Translations under genes and position numbers: made by a program | Notes under the pieces: model-generated | Database searches by the model: none | The model's input: only the letters and a program-made list of their open reading frames with translations | What the model was told of the DNA's origin: nothing | Origin: Methanobacteriota archaeon | GTDB taxonomy: Archaea; Thermoplasmatota; Poseidoniia; Poseidoniales; Poseidoniaceae | Direction of reading: 5' to 3' | Assembly (NCBI GenBank): GCA_002715725.1 | Contig: PAZU01000045.1 | Span: 1 to 43,712 of the forward strand | Length of the DNA: 43,712 nt | In this document: in pieces, positions 8,044 through 15,963 of the stretch | Numbering within the stretch: position 1 is the first letter of the stretch | Layout of the letters: each line of letters opens with the position of its first letter

Positions 8044-8457
8044 CGTTGCAAGGATACCAATTAACAATCCAATCGGACCTAACATCATGCAAGTCAAAAG
8101 CACAGGCATAGAGATTTGAATTGGCCTACCTGCTGCCAACATTCGCATCCAAATATATCTACCAATGAAAGTATCCATCACTAAGAAATGTAGCCATGCT
8201 AAAATTATCATTTCATCGCTTGAAAAGAGTTCTATCACAAGGTTTGGAGTAGGCATTTCAGATCCTAATGTAACCAACACATCTGCTGCGTTTGGCAACA
8301 ATAGAATGGCATATGAAGCAATCAATGGGAATGAACATATTCTGAGGTCACCAACAATTTTTTTGGTAATTTCGTGCTTTGGAAAAAACCACATCAAAAC
8401 CCATAGTGGGAATATGAAAATCGAAGAAAACCAGAAAGTTGCGCTCATCAAATCCAT
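7996..8457 (-). CDS. ABA4-like (DUF4281) integral membrane protein
   Basis: The 153-residue protein has four or so hydrophobic segments. Diagnostic features of the ABA4-like family are the N-terminal F-P-L-W-V-L-M-W-F-F-P motif, a central A-W-L-H-F-L-V-M-D-T-F-I-G-R-Y segment, and M-L-G-P-I-G-L-L near the C-terminus. In plants ABA4 is needed for neoxanthin formation; its microbial relatives have no settled activity, though an isoprenoid or carotenoid link is possible. The ATG at 8457 follows an AT-rich promoter-like site. The C-terminal 16 codons overlap the convergent archease gene. Confidence 0.75.
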   Translation of the reverse strand: MDLMSATFWFSSIFIFPLWVLMWFFPKHEITKKIVGDLRICSFPLIASYAILLLPNAADVLVTLGSEMPTPNLVIELFSSDEMIILAWLHFLVMDTFIGRYIWMRMLAAGRPIQISMPVLLTCMMLGPIGLLIGILATLDVEDDISIPSRTVE

Positions 8458-8493
8458 TTAATTGCCTCAGTAACTACTACAGTTCTAAGTTTA

Positions 8494-8504
8494 CAATATT
8501 TTGT
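8494..8504 (-). promoter_or_regulatory. Candidate TATA box for the ABA4-like gene
   Basis: On the minus strand this reads ACAAAATATTG, about 43 bases upstream of the ATG at 8457. With archaeal spacing, transcription would begin near 8474, leaving a leader of about 17 bases. It lies between the SRP RNA and the ABA4-like gene, so the latter need not depend on SRP RNA transcription. Confidence 0.4.
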
Positions 8505-8529
8505 ATGAAAGCAAGTGGGAATTCCAAAG

Positions 8530-8815
8530 GTGGACCCTCGTATCCATGAGCCAAATCCACAGGCTTCCTCCGTCCCGTTACCCCACGGCACCCATGGCCC
8601 CAGGTAGGGCTGCTCCGTTCCCGGCCTGACCTGTTCCCCCGGTTATTCAGTTCCCGACTCCTTCCGGTTTCGGTTCATGACACCCGGGTCACGTGGGGGC
8701 GAGACATCGACGTCCGCCTATGGGAACCCATGGACCGGCTGAGCCGCCCCTTGGCTTTCGGACCGCCATTTGCGATTTGCGGAAGAGGGCACGCAAACTC
8801 CCCTCCTATCCCATG
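8530..8815 (-). ncRNA. ffs: Signal recognition particle RNA (archaeal 7S RNA)
   Basis: This GC-rich island in an AT-rich region carries, on the minus strand, the conserved SRP helix 8 core: the motif CAGGTCAGGCCGGGAACG followed by GAGCAGCC, which contains the SRP54-binding loop. Upstream lies the helix 6 region (GTGACCCGGGTGTCATGAAC). The 5' part has the Alu-domain layout of archaeal 7S RNA: a GGAGGGGA segment, a GTTTGCG/CGCAAAT helix, and CCGAAAGCC then GGGGCGG, which I recall as similar to the haloarchaeal RNA. AAAGCCAA pairs with a distal TTGGCT near the 3' end as part of helix 5. The RNA scaffolds SRP19 and SRP54 for targeting membrane and secreted proteins. Ends are approximate (up to about 20 bases either way). 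Confidence 0.9.
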
Positions 8816-8831
8816 CGTCCGTAACCTTCGG

Positions 8832-8839
8832 GTATTTTG
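8832..8839 (-). promoter_or_regulatory. Candidate TATA box for SRP RNA
   Basis: On the minus strand this reads CAAAATAC. Its centre is about 25 bases upstream of 8811, which matches the 5' end of the SRP RNA expected from its similarity to other archaeal 7S RNAs. A second AT-rich site (AAAATATG, 8873-8880) lies inside the 3' end of the ccmE coding region and would give a longer RNA. Confidence 0.4.
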
Positions 8840-8852
8840 AACCCACCGTAGG

Positions 8853-9242
8853 TCATTCTTCGGCTGCTTCTTCATATTTTGAGGGACAACTTGTCTTGAT
8901 AATCTCCGCCTCAAACACCCAATTTCCATCCCTCTCGATTAGGATTCCTTCAGCATACACTGTTCGATTATCATCCAAACCGTTCGAAACAGAAGCATCA
9001 CTAAAATCAATAATTATCTGTTCATTTTCGCCGTGAAGAATAAATGTCGACGTCGTGTTATCGATAGAACCATCCAAAACTTCGCCTCTAATGGCGATTT
9101 GCCGTCCTTCTAGACTTTCTGGGTCTTCCATTACCTCATCAACGGTTCGAGTGGCTTCAGGGGTATTTATGAGCAAAGTAGCAGCCAGAGCAATGGTTAG
9201 AACTGCCCCTATGATAAGCAACCTTGAGCGATGTGTTAGCAA
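8853..9242 (-). CDS. ccmE: CcmE-type cytochrome c heme chaperone, CxxxY form
   Basis: CcmE carries heme to apocytochrome c on the outer face of the membrane. The 129-residue protein has an N-terminal membrane anchor (about 7-25), then the OB-fold pattern of CcmE: V-D-E-V-M-E-D-P, G-R-Q-I-A-I-R-G-E-V, D-G-S-I, F-I-L-H, and V-Y-A-E-G-I-L. It ends with C119-P-S-K-Y123-E. In the common bacterial form the heme is bound by a histidine (HxxxY); a cysteine (CxxxY) form is known in archaea and some bacteria. The gene starts at a TTG directly after the pyrD stop, so the two should be co-transcribed. No other ccm gene is in the window. Confidence 0.82.
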   Translation of the reverse strand: MLTHRSRLLIIGAVLTIALAATLLINTPEATRTVDEVMEDPESLEGRQIAIRGEVLDGSIDNTTSTFILHGENEQIIIDFSDASVSNGLDDNRTVYAEGILIERDGNWVFEAEIIKTSCPSKYEEAAEE

Positions 9243-10310
9243 TCAATCACCCCTAGCTAAGCCGATGGCTTGCTCTAAATTATCTAAGCCTTTAGACTTC
9301 AGTTTTCTATCTAGGCCATTTACAATTCCCTTGATTACGGATGCACCATTAAACACCATTGATGAATAAATTTGGATAAGGCTTGCTCCGTTAGTGATTT
9401 TTTCCCAAGCATCATCTGCGTTGGCTATACCTCCAACTCCAATTATTGGCCAATTACCATCTGTATGGTCAGCAATTAACCTAATCACTTCGGTTGAACG
9501 AGATTTCAAAGGTCTTCCAGAAAGACCACCAGTTTCCGACATTATTTTTGAGTCATCAGGACGAGAAATCGTTGTATTCGTTGCAATAATTCCTGCACAA
9601 CCTAAACCCCTAGCAGTATCAACAATAGATTTGATTTGCATATCCTCGAGATCTGGAGCGATTTTTACCAACAATGGCTTATCGTTCGAGTAGACCTGGA
9701 CGGCTTCAATAATTCTAGCTAAGTCCTCGTCTTTCTGCAACTCTCTTAGATTTGGAGTATTAGGTGAGGAGACATTGATTACTACACCATCGACATACTG
9801 GGCACATCTTTCGACTGTTTTTGCATAATCTAGATGCGCATCTTCCAAACTGGTTTTCTTAGACTTCCCCACGTTCAAAAACAAAGGAACCGATGGTTTT
9901 CTACATCTTGCCAAATGCGTAGCCATTTTTTCGCTACCTGGATTGTTAAAACCCATCCTATTGATTAGAGCGTTGTGCTTGGAAGACCTAAACATTCTAG
10001 GCTTTGGATTGCCAATCTGCTCATGTTCCGTGACACCACCAACCTCGATGAAACCAAAACCCAATGCTTCCCAGCCACGCATTGCTTCAGCCTTCTTGTC
10101 CATACCTGCTGCTAATCCCAATGGATTAGAGAAATCTAGACCTAATGTGCTTGTTTCTAAATTACGAGGTCGGTATAGGACTCGAAGAAACATTCTACCA
10201 AGAACTGTGAATGAGAACATCTTGAGACCTAATATAGCGCGACTATGTGCTTTTTCACTATCCATCAACGCCAGGAAGGGGCGGACAAAAAGTGAATATC
10301 CTAGGCCCAT
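9243..10310 (-). CDS. pyrD: Dihydroorotate dehydrogenase, class 2 (quinone-dependent)
   Basis: The enzyme oxidises dihydroorotate to orotate in pyrimidine synthesis and passes electrons to the quinone pool. The 355-residue length and the extra N-terminal helical region (about 1-45) are those of membrane-associated class 2 enzymes. Visible motifs are N-P-L-G-L-A-A-G-M-D-K, E-V-G-G-V-T, N-R-M-G-F-N-N-P-G, and N-V-S-S-P-N-T-P-N-L-R, where the serine is the class 2 catalytic base. FMN-binding strands (I-G-V-G-G-I) follow. Many euryarchaea use class 1B enzymes, so a quinone-linked form fits an aerobic respiring cell. A GGTGAG motif lies upstream of the ATG. ccmE begins on the base after the stop. 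Confidence 0.93.
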   Translation of the reverse strand: MGLGYSLFVRPFLALMDSEKAHSRAILGLKMFSFTVLGRMFLRVLYRPRNLETSTLGLDFSNPLGLAAGMDKKAEAMRGWEALGFGFIEVGGVTEHEQIGNPKPRMFRSSKHNALINRMGFNNPGSEKMATHLARCRKPSVPLFLNVGKSKKTSLEDAHLDYAKTVERCAQYVDGVVINVSSPNTPNLRELQKDEDLARIIEAVQVYSNDKPLLVKIAPDLEDMQIKSIVDTARGLGCAGIIATNTTISRPDDSKIMSETGGLSGRPLKSRSTEVIRLIADHTDGNWPIIGVGGIANADDAWEKITNGASLIQIYSSMVFNGASVIKGIVNGLDRKLKSKGLDNLEQAIGLARGD

Positions 10311-10371
10311 TGACTATCTCTCACCAAGGGCATCCTTCAAATCTTGCCCTGTTATGGACTGCAATGTGGAC

Positions 10372-10749
10372 ATGAGCGACCCCCGTTGGCCCTCGCTGCG
10401 AGAAGCCGCACGTAGATTTTTGCGCGAGGACGGATGTACGCTATCAATACCTGAGGAGTTAATCGATGCTGGGTGGAAAATTGTGCAAATGATTGCAGAT
10501 TATGTGCCGTCCAAAATCGATCTTCCAACTGTTGTCAAAGGTGATTTAGCAGTTGTTGGTCTTGCACAGATAGGTGGAAAAGAGCCTTCAATCGATATTT
10601 GCTGGGTGCCAAATTGTGGATGGGATGATTTTTCTGAGCAAGTGATTGACCTTCTCAAGGCCGGTTATCCTGGTTGTGTTGGTTGTGGTGGCCCCGGTGC
10701 TGAAGAAGAATGGAATGAACAACTTCGGCGAGTCCGGATTTTTGAGTAA
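10372..10749 (+). CDS. Small unknown protein with C-terminal CxxCGG motif
   Basis: I do not recognise this 125-residue protein. It starts with a charged helix, contains a beta-rich middle with P-N-C-G-W, and near the end has G-Y-P-G-C-V-G-C-G-G-P-G, whose paired cysteines could bind a metal. No signal peptide or membrane helix is seen. The frame stays open far upstream, but that part lies antisense to pyrD and is judged spurious. Two starts are possible: ATG 10354 and ATG 10372. I prefer 10372 because an AT-rich site (TTCAAATCTT, about 10336-10345) would put a transcription start close before it. It is transcribed divergently from pyrD. Confidence 0.6.
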   Translation: MSDPRWPSLREAARRFLREDGCTLSIPEELIDAGWKIVQMIADYVPSKIDLPTVVKGDLAVVGLAQIGGKEPSIDICWVPNCGWDDFSEQVIDLLKAGYPGCVGCGGPGAEEEWNEQLRRVRIFE

Positions 10750-10768
10750 AAAAATATCATGATTTTTT
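10748..10768. promoter_or_regulatory. A/T-rich near-palindrome and candidate TATA box
   Basis: An A7 run, TATCATGAT and a T6 run form a near-perfect palindrome centred at 10759/10760: ATCATGAT is fully symmetric and most of the flanking A and T runs pair. The AAAAATAT part can act as a TATA element, with a predicted start of transcription about 25 bases on, in the middle of the next palindrome. It begins one base before the end of the preceding stop codon region and could also act as that gene's terminator through its T-run. Confidence 0.4.
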
Positions 10769-10788
10769 ACAGGTACTATAGTACCTGT
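10769..10788. promoter_or_regulatory. Perfect 20-bp palindrome upstream of the topoisomerase gene
   Basis: ACAGGTACTATAGTACCTGT is a perfect inverted repeat with its centre at 10778/10779, 56 bases before the topoisomerase ATG. A small CGGT/ACCG hairpin follows at 10796-10807. A perfect two-fold symmetric site at a predicted transcription start is typical of an operator for a dimeric repressor. The alternative is a transcript hairpin ending the upstream gene. Confidence 0.5.
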
Positions 10789-10843
10789 TTGAAAACGGTC
10801 AAAACCGAGCCTTCAAGTATCGCCTGATTTCCCCCGCCGAATC

Positions 10844-13594
10844 ATGCCGGTCGTTGTTATTGCTGAGAAGCCAAGTGTGGCGGCTGATATTGCCAAGGTT
10901 CTTGGCGTCAACTCAAAACAAGATACGCATTGGCAATCAGAGGCGGTTTGGATAACTTGGGCCGTAGGTCACTTATTGGAATTGAAGACTCCTGAAGAGT
11001 ACGACGATTCTTTCAAGAATTGGAGGAAATCTATCGATAAACTTCCGTTCATTCCCGATAAATTTCAACTCAAACCAATAACAGGTAGAGGGAACAACAG
11101 AAAACAATTGACTGCGATTAAGAAGATGATTACTTCCAAGGACTGCACAGAAGTTGTTAACGCCTGTGACGCTGCTAGAGAAGGTGAATTGATTTTTAGA
11201 AGAATTGTTGAGTATGCAAAAGTCAAATCCCCAACGACTAGAATGTGGTTACAATCACTTACAAATGATGCAATTCAATCTGCGTGGGATAACCGAGTAT
11301 CATCATCTGATTATCAGCCGCTTAGAGACGCTGCCGTTTCCAGAGCCGAGGCTGATTGGATTATCGGAATGAATGGGTCTAGAGTTGCTGCAACATTTCT
11401 GCGAACCAGCCGGAACGATAAGAAATCCTTGTCCCTAGGTCGTGTACAAACTGCTACACTTGCGATGATAGTAGATCATGAAATTTCAATTCTTGCACAC
11501 AATCCTGCACCTTTCTGGGAACTGGAAGCAGAATTTGAGAGTGGTGATGCAAAATGGATTGCGAGGTGGGAACGCAGCGGCCATAAAGATGACCCAGATA
11601 GGCCAGAACTTAAGGCGCATAGAATTGTTGAGGCTAGCGAAAAGGAAATGTTGGAAGGCGTTTTGAAGGCAGAAGGAGATTTTTCAGTTTCTCAAACCGA
11701 TAGAAATTCAACCGAAAAACCGCCGCTTAATTTTGATTTGACTAGTTTGCAAAGAGAAGCTAACAATATGTGGTCATGGTCAGCAAAACGCACTCTATCT
11801 GTTGCCCAAGATTTGTATGACACCCACAAACTCACAACCTACCCTCGAACAGATTCACGATTCTTACCTGAAGACATGATGGAATCGATTTCCAAAACAA
11901 TTCGCCAGTTGGGAGCTCAAGATGACTTGAACAAACATTCACAAAGACTAATCGATAATGGATTAAAGAATGTCAAAAGAAATTTCGATAACTCCAAAGT
12001 TTCTGATCACTACGCTATAATTCCAACTGGGAAAATTCCTACTAGTGGTCTAAGTACTGATGCAGCAAAATTGTATGACTTGATTTCAAGGCAATTTCTT
12101 TCTTCATTCCATCCAGAAGCAATTTGGAAAGTAGAGAAAAGAATCGCTACGAAGCAAGGGCAAAATTTCGTAAAAGAAGCAAGAAGCCTATCCACTCCAG
12201 GATGGCGTGCAGTTAGACCAAAGAAACAGAATCTACCTGAAGGCTGGGGAGTATTACCTTCTAATCCGGGACCTGCAGCCCTGTCATCACATGACTTCAA
12301 AGAAGAAAAGACCAAACCTCCTGGCCGACTTAAGGAGGCCGGACTTCTAAGATTGATGGAGCATGCTGGTAAGAAAATCGAGGACGAAGAACTTGCAGCA
12401 GCAATGAAGGGTAAAGGATTGGGGACTCCAGCAACTAGAGCCGATACTATTGAGAAATTGATTTCTAGAGAATTCATAGGTCGTGGAAAAGGCGGATCAC
12501 TGCGTGCTACACCGCACGGAATCAAAATGATTGACATTCTAAGAAAAATACCAGTTGAATGGATAACATCAGCTGAGTTGACGGGTGATATGGAGTCGAA
12601 ACTTGATGGTGTGCAACGAGGTACAAATCAAAGAGAAACATACATGTCAGAAATCCAAGATAGAGTCCAAGAAATGGTAGATAGAATACGTGACCATGAC
12701 CGTTCAAAATTATACGCTGAACAAGAATCACTTGGAGCCTGTCCACTGTGTGGTTCAAATGTCGGTGAAACAATTTTATCATACATTTGTGATAAAAACG
12801 AAGGTAGAGGCAAAGGATGTTCATTCGTAATGTGGAAAGACGCTAGTGGACGGTGGTTTGATCGAAATACTGCAACCCGTTTATTAGAGGAAAAGTCGAT
12901 TGAGAATTTGCATGGTTTCTTTTCCCGAAGTGGTGAATCATACGATGTTACTGTTAGCATCGATGATAGTGGAAAGGTGGCTGTTGCTGGTAGTTCTGCC
13001 GAAACTACAGGTTCGGATGATGCTGAATTATGTGCCTGTCCAAAATGTGATCACGGTACAATTAGAGTTGGTGAATCAACATATGCTTGTGATAATGCAG
13101 AATGTACATTCAGAGGACTTGGCAAAAATATTTGCAAACGAGACATTTCTGTTGATGAAGCTAAGAAAATTCTCACAGAAGGAAAATCCGATTTGATTGA
13201 AGATTTCATTTCAAAGCGAGGCAGAAATTTCCCTGCTTATCTTGTACTTGAATCAAATAAAGTCGGGTTTGAATTCCCTCCACGTGCACCTCCAGCAGAT
13301 GCAAAGAAATTTCCAGTAGTAGAAGGAATAGTTGGGCTTTGTCCCAAAACCAACATTGGGGTAATCGAGACTGAAACACATTATCAGGCTGAAGAAAATT
13401 CAGAGGGATGTAAAATTTCGTTTTTGCGTGAAATAAGCAAGCGCACAATTACGCGTGATGAAGCAAAAACTCTTGTTGAGAAAGGAAAACTCGGACCATT
13501 CGAAGATTTCACTTCTAAAGCCGGAAAACCATTCACTGCAAGTTTATACTTGAAGCGGGACGGAAACATCGGATATCGCTTTGCAAAGAAGTGA
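10844..13594 (+). CDS. topB: Type IA DNA topoisomerase (topoisomerase III-like) with C-terminal zinc-ribbon repeats
   Basis: The enzyme relaxes or decatenates DNA by passing strands through a transient single-strand break. The Toprim domain opens with V-V-V-I-A-E-K-P-S-V-A (catalytic Glu8) and continues with D-A-A-R-E-G-E (109-115). S-L-G-R-V-Q-T-A-T (197-205) and the active-site segment T-Y333-P-R-T-D-S-R follow. The W-A-V-G-H-L-L-E-L segment and overall layout resemble topoisomerase III (TopB). After about residue 625 come repeated C-terminal modules: a four-cysteine ribbon (C-P-L-C...), a second four-cysteine ribbon (C-P-K-C...), and a third copy that has lost most of its cysteines, interleaved with repeats ending in F-x-S-K-x-G-x-x-F-x-A. 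The whole is 916 residues. The start is the ATG at 10844. Confidence 0.9.
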   Translation: MPVVVIAEKPSVAADIAKVLGVNSKQDTHWQSEAVWITWAVGHLLELKTPEEYDDSFKNWRKSIDKLPFIPDKFQLKPITGRGNNRKQLTAIKKMITSKDCTEVVNACDAAREGELIFRRIVEYAKVKSPTTRMWLQSLTNDAIQSAWDNRVSSSDYQPLRDAAVSRAEADWIIGMNGSRVAATFLRTSRNDKKSLSLGRVQTATLAMIVDHEISILAHNPAPFWELEAEFESGDAKWIARWERSGHKDDPDRPELKAHRIVEASEKEMLEGVLKAEGDFSVSQTDRNSTEKPPLNFDLTSLQREANNMWSWSAKRTLSVAQDLYDTHKLTTYPRTDSRFLPEDMMESISKTIRQLGAQDDLNKHSQRLIDNGLKNVKRNFDNSKVSDHYAIIPTGKIPTSGLSTDAAKLYDLISRQFLSSFHPEAIWKVEKRIATKQGQNFVKEARSLSTPGWRAVRPKKQNLPEGWGVLPSNPGPAALSSHDFKEEKTKPPGRLKEAGLLRLMEHAGKKIEDEELAAAMKGKGLGTPATRADTIEKLISREFIGRGKGGSLRATPHGIKMIDILRKIPVEWITSAELTGDMESKLDGVQRGTNQRETYMSEIQDRVQEMVDRIRDHDRSKLYAEQESLGACPLCGSNVGETILSYICDKNEGRGKGCSFVMWKDASGRWFDRNTATRLLEEKSIENLHGFFSRSGESYDVTVSIDDSGKVAVAGSSAETTGSDDAELCACPKCDHGTIRVGESTYACDNAECTFRGLGKNICKRDISVDEAKKILTEGKSDLIEDFISKRGRNFPAYLVLESNKVGFEFPPRAPPADAKKFPVVEGIVGLCPKTNIGVIETETHYQAEENSEGCKISFLREISKRTITRDEAKTLVEKGKLGPFEDFTSKAGKPFTASLYLKRDGNIGYRFAKK

Positions 13595-13622
13595 AGCGGC
13601 ATAACCTTGACATTGGTGATGC

Positions 13623-14837
13623 ATGCAGACCCTCTTGATGTACCAAGTTGTCATTATCGGTGCTGGCCCTGTCGGAGGTCGATTGGCAACCGAATTAGCA
13701 TCGCGTGGAGTTTCCACTTTAATGATTGAAGAACATGCTGAAATCGGCAGACCATTTCAGTGCGCAGGTCTAGTAAATCCTCCAGCTATGCAAATGGTTG
13801 GATTAGAAGAAACAATCTTGCAAAATGTGGATGGAGCACTTATTCACTCACCATCAGGAATTATGGTTCCAGTCGGAAAAGATGGAAGAATTCGAACTCA
13901 TGTTGTGTGCAGGAAAAAATTCGACCAAGGTGTAGTCGCACAAGCCATGAATTCAGGGGCACATCTTTGGCTACTATCTCGGCCGTTAGACGCTAAGGTT
14001 GACAAAAACGGAGTGAGCCTGAAAATTGAGCGCGAAGGAGAAATTGTTGATCTCAGATGTAATCTACTAATTGGAGCAGATGGCGCTCATTCTTGGACAA
14101 GACGTTTCTTCAAAATGGGTCGGCCAAAAGAAATGATGATTGGTTTCCAATCTGATGTCACTGGACTATCAGGTAAGGACAACTGGCTAGAGATGTACAC
14201 CGGAAGGGACATTGCACCAGGATTGTTCGCTTGGGTAATCCCTACAGGAAACAATACACATCGAATAGGAGTTTGGTCAAGGGCACAGGACTTGGATGGA
14301 AAAAGTGTCGAAGAGTGTTATAATTCATTGATTAATCACCCTCTATGGAAAGATAGATTTGCAAATATGAAAGAAATTGCACGCTATTGTGGCCCAGTTC
14401 CATGTGGAGTTATTCGTAAACCATTCAAGGATCGAGTAATGGTTATTGGCGACGCAGCAGGAATGGCGAAGCCAACTACTGGGGGCGGCATAGGCCCAGG
14501 CTTCAGACAGGTAGAAGCAATTATTGAAAAGTTAGTCAAAGCAATCGAAAAAGACAAATTAGAGACGGGTAGTCTATCTTCAGTTTGTAAACCATTCAAG
14601 GCATTTAGAAAGGAACAGGATAGAGCCAGAGCTCTTCGCGAATTGCTTGTCACGATTCCAGATGATGAAGAATTGGATTCGCATTTCAGGATGTTCAATC
14701 GGCCGGAAATACTGGATTTAATCAACAAAGAAGGCGATATTGAACATCCTGTTCCTTTGGGCATGACATTGCTTAGAAAAGTTCCTGAATTCCGTAAATT
14801 GGCTGTTAAGGCTGGGTTCAAGTTGCTATTTGCTTAG
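13623..14837 (+). CDS. Geranylgeranyl reductase-family flavoprotein
   Basis: The 404-residue protein has an FAD-binding Rossmann start (V-V-I-I-G-A-G-P-V-G-G), a G-R-P-F-Q-C-A-G-L-V segment typical of geranylgeranyl reductases, G-A-D-G-A-H-S in the middle, and the second FAD motif V-M-V-I-G-D-A-A-G followed by P-T-T-G-G-G-I-G. In archaea such enzymes saturate the isoprenoid chains of membrane ether lipids or of quinones. Substrate choice cannot be read from sequence. A GGTGAT motif stands 2 bases before ATG 13623; ATG 13638 would give the usual short N-terminus (M-Y-Q-V-V-I-I-G) and is equally possible. A membrane protein follows after 8 bases. Confidence 0.85.
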   Translation: MQTLLMYQVVIIGAGPVGGRLATELASRGVSTLMIEEHAEIGRPFQCAGLVNPPAMQMVGLEETILQNVDGALIHSPSGIMVPVGKDGRIRTHVVCRKKFDQGVVAQAMNSGAHLWLLSRPLDAKVDKNGVSLKIEREGEIVDLRCNLLIGADGAHSWTRRFFKMGRPKEMMIGFQSDVTGLSGKDNWLEMYTGRDIAPGLFAWVIPTGNNTHRIGVWSRAQDLDGKSVEECYNSLINHPLWKDRFANMKEIARYCGPVPCGVIRKPFKDRVMVIGDAAGMAKPTTGGGIGPGFRQVEAIIEKLVKAIEKDKLETGSLSSVCKPFKAFRKEQDRARALRELLVTIPDDEELDSHFRMFNRPEILDLINKEGDIEHPVPLGMTLLRKVPEFRKLAVKAGFKLLFA

Positions 14838-14845
14838 GTGATTTA

Positions 14846-15925
14846 ATGGTACATATTACACACAGAATTCGCTATCCTCCATTCGAATCAGGAAAACTAA
14901 ATGCAGAGCAAATTCCTGTTGTGGAATATTCCTTTGAAATCGATGGCCCTGTAATCCCTCCATTCAAACTTGGAAAAACCAATTCTTGGCATGTAGAGAG
15001 AGTCATCGAAGGAAATTATGAAACCGATAGTAAATACCACGGCAAGGTTCCACAAATAATCGAAAAACAGAGGACTGGGTGGTATTTATTACCACATCCG
15101 ATTCATGCAAAGGCTCGTAAATTCATCAATTTTGTTGTTGTAGTGTTATTGGCATGCCTATTCTATTTATTTTCAACTCCATTACAAACCTCTCTTGGAA
15201 TTCCTACTTTTGGAACAGGAAAAGTTCGTCTTGGGCTGCTTGATTATCCACTACTAGCAGTGATTATTGTACCGTTAATGCTAATTCCAATAGCGCTCAG
15301 AGTTGCTGCAAATTTGGGTGATTTACGGAGGCAGAATTTTTTCTTACTCAATTCGCCACCTAGGCCAGAAATTAATTTTGAAGAAACCGAAACTGGCTCA
15401 AATCTCAAAGGAAAAATAAAATTTCTAGATTCTCGAGAAGATTGGAAGAGGATGAAATTATCATGGCGAGTTGGTATTCTCCCACCTGCTAGACACAAAG
15501 TCTTCGCAGCTCTAAATCGTGATCCTTCAGGACAACCGCCTCCAGGCCTCACAACACCTTTACCGCATCATTGGGAGAAAGGGCTAGATGATGGTACTGG
15601 CATGGGGGAAGATGCTCCTATGGAACGACATGATGTTCCCGGAGGTGTGTTCTTGCGCCCGATGCGAATCATGAGTTCTAGTGAATCTGTAAATATTGAA
15701 CTCGAAGGTGGAGAGTTTGAATTACAAAACCCTCCGGGTGAGTGGCCTGGAACAGTATACGGAGGGCTTGTTCGAGTCCATTGGGAGTTGCTCATCCACA
15801 TCGAAAGGGAAAGTGGTGGTCCATTACTTTGGGTCGAACCATTAACAGTCCTACACGGTGAAGATGAAATAGTCAATGAGAATATTACAATCTCGGATGG
15901 TCGTTCTGAAAGTGATGCATTATAG
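14846..15925 (+). CDS. Unknown membrane protein with two central transmembrane helices
   Basis: This 359-residue protein matches no family I recognise. Residues 1-90 are soluble and rich in aromatic and proline residues. Two hydrophobic helices (about 93-111 and 130-151) follow, and the remaining 205 residues form a soluble, beta-rich domain with glycine/proline-rich loops. Both soluble parts should lie on the same side of the membrane. The start is well supported: a GGTGAT motif stands 3 bases before the ATG, overlapping the stop of the flavoprotein gene, which suggests coupled translation. Confidence 0.7.
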   Translation: MVHITHRIRYPPFESGKLNAEQIPVVEYSFEIDGPVIPPFKLGKTNSWHVERVIEGNYETDSKYHGKVPQIIEKQRTGWYLLPHPIHAKARKFINFVVVVLLACLFYLFSTPLQTSLGIPTFGTGKVRLGLLDYPLLAVIIVPLMLIPIALRVAANLGDLRRQNFFLLNSPPRPEINFEETETGSNLKGKIKFLDSREDWKRMKLSWRVGILPPARHKVFAALNRDPSGQPPPGLTTPLPHHWEKGLDDGTGMGEDAPMERHDVPGGVFLRPMRIMSSSESVNIELEGGEFELQNPPGEWPGTVYGGLVRVHWELLIHIERESGGPLLWVEPLTVLHGEDEIVNENITISDGRSESDAL

Positions 15926-15963
15926 ATGCAAGGTTTCATTTGCCTCTCTCAATCTCACCGTTC

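Noticed and set aside
8675-9036. Open frames on both strands across 8675-8929 and 8770-9036
   Set aside because: They lie inside the SRP RNA and ccmE; the RNA motifs explain the sequence and the proteins look random.
9943-10371. Upstream part of a 268-codon plus-strand frame that runs into the small CxxCGG protein
   Set aside because: It lies antisense to the well-supported pyrD gene and its translation has no sensible composition; only the part from about 10372 is kept.
12010-12537. 175-codon minus-strand frame within the topoisomerase gene
   Set aside because: It is antisense to the conserved topoisomerase core and shows no recognisable features.
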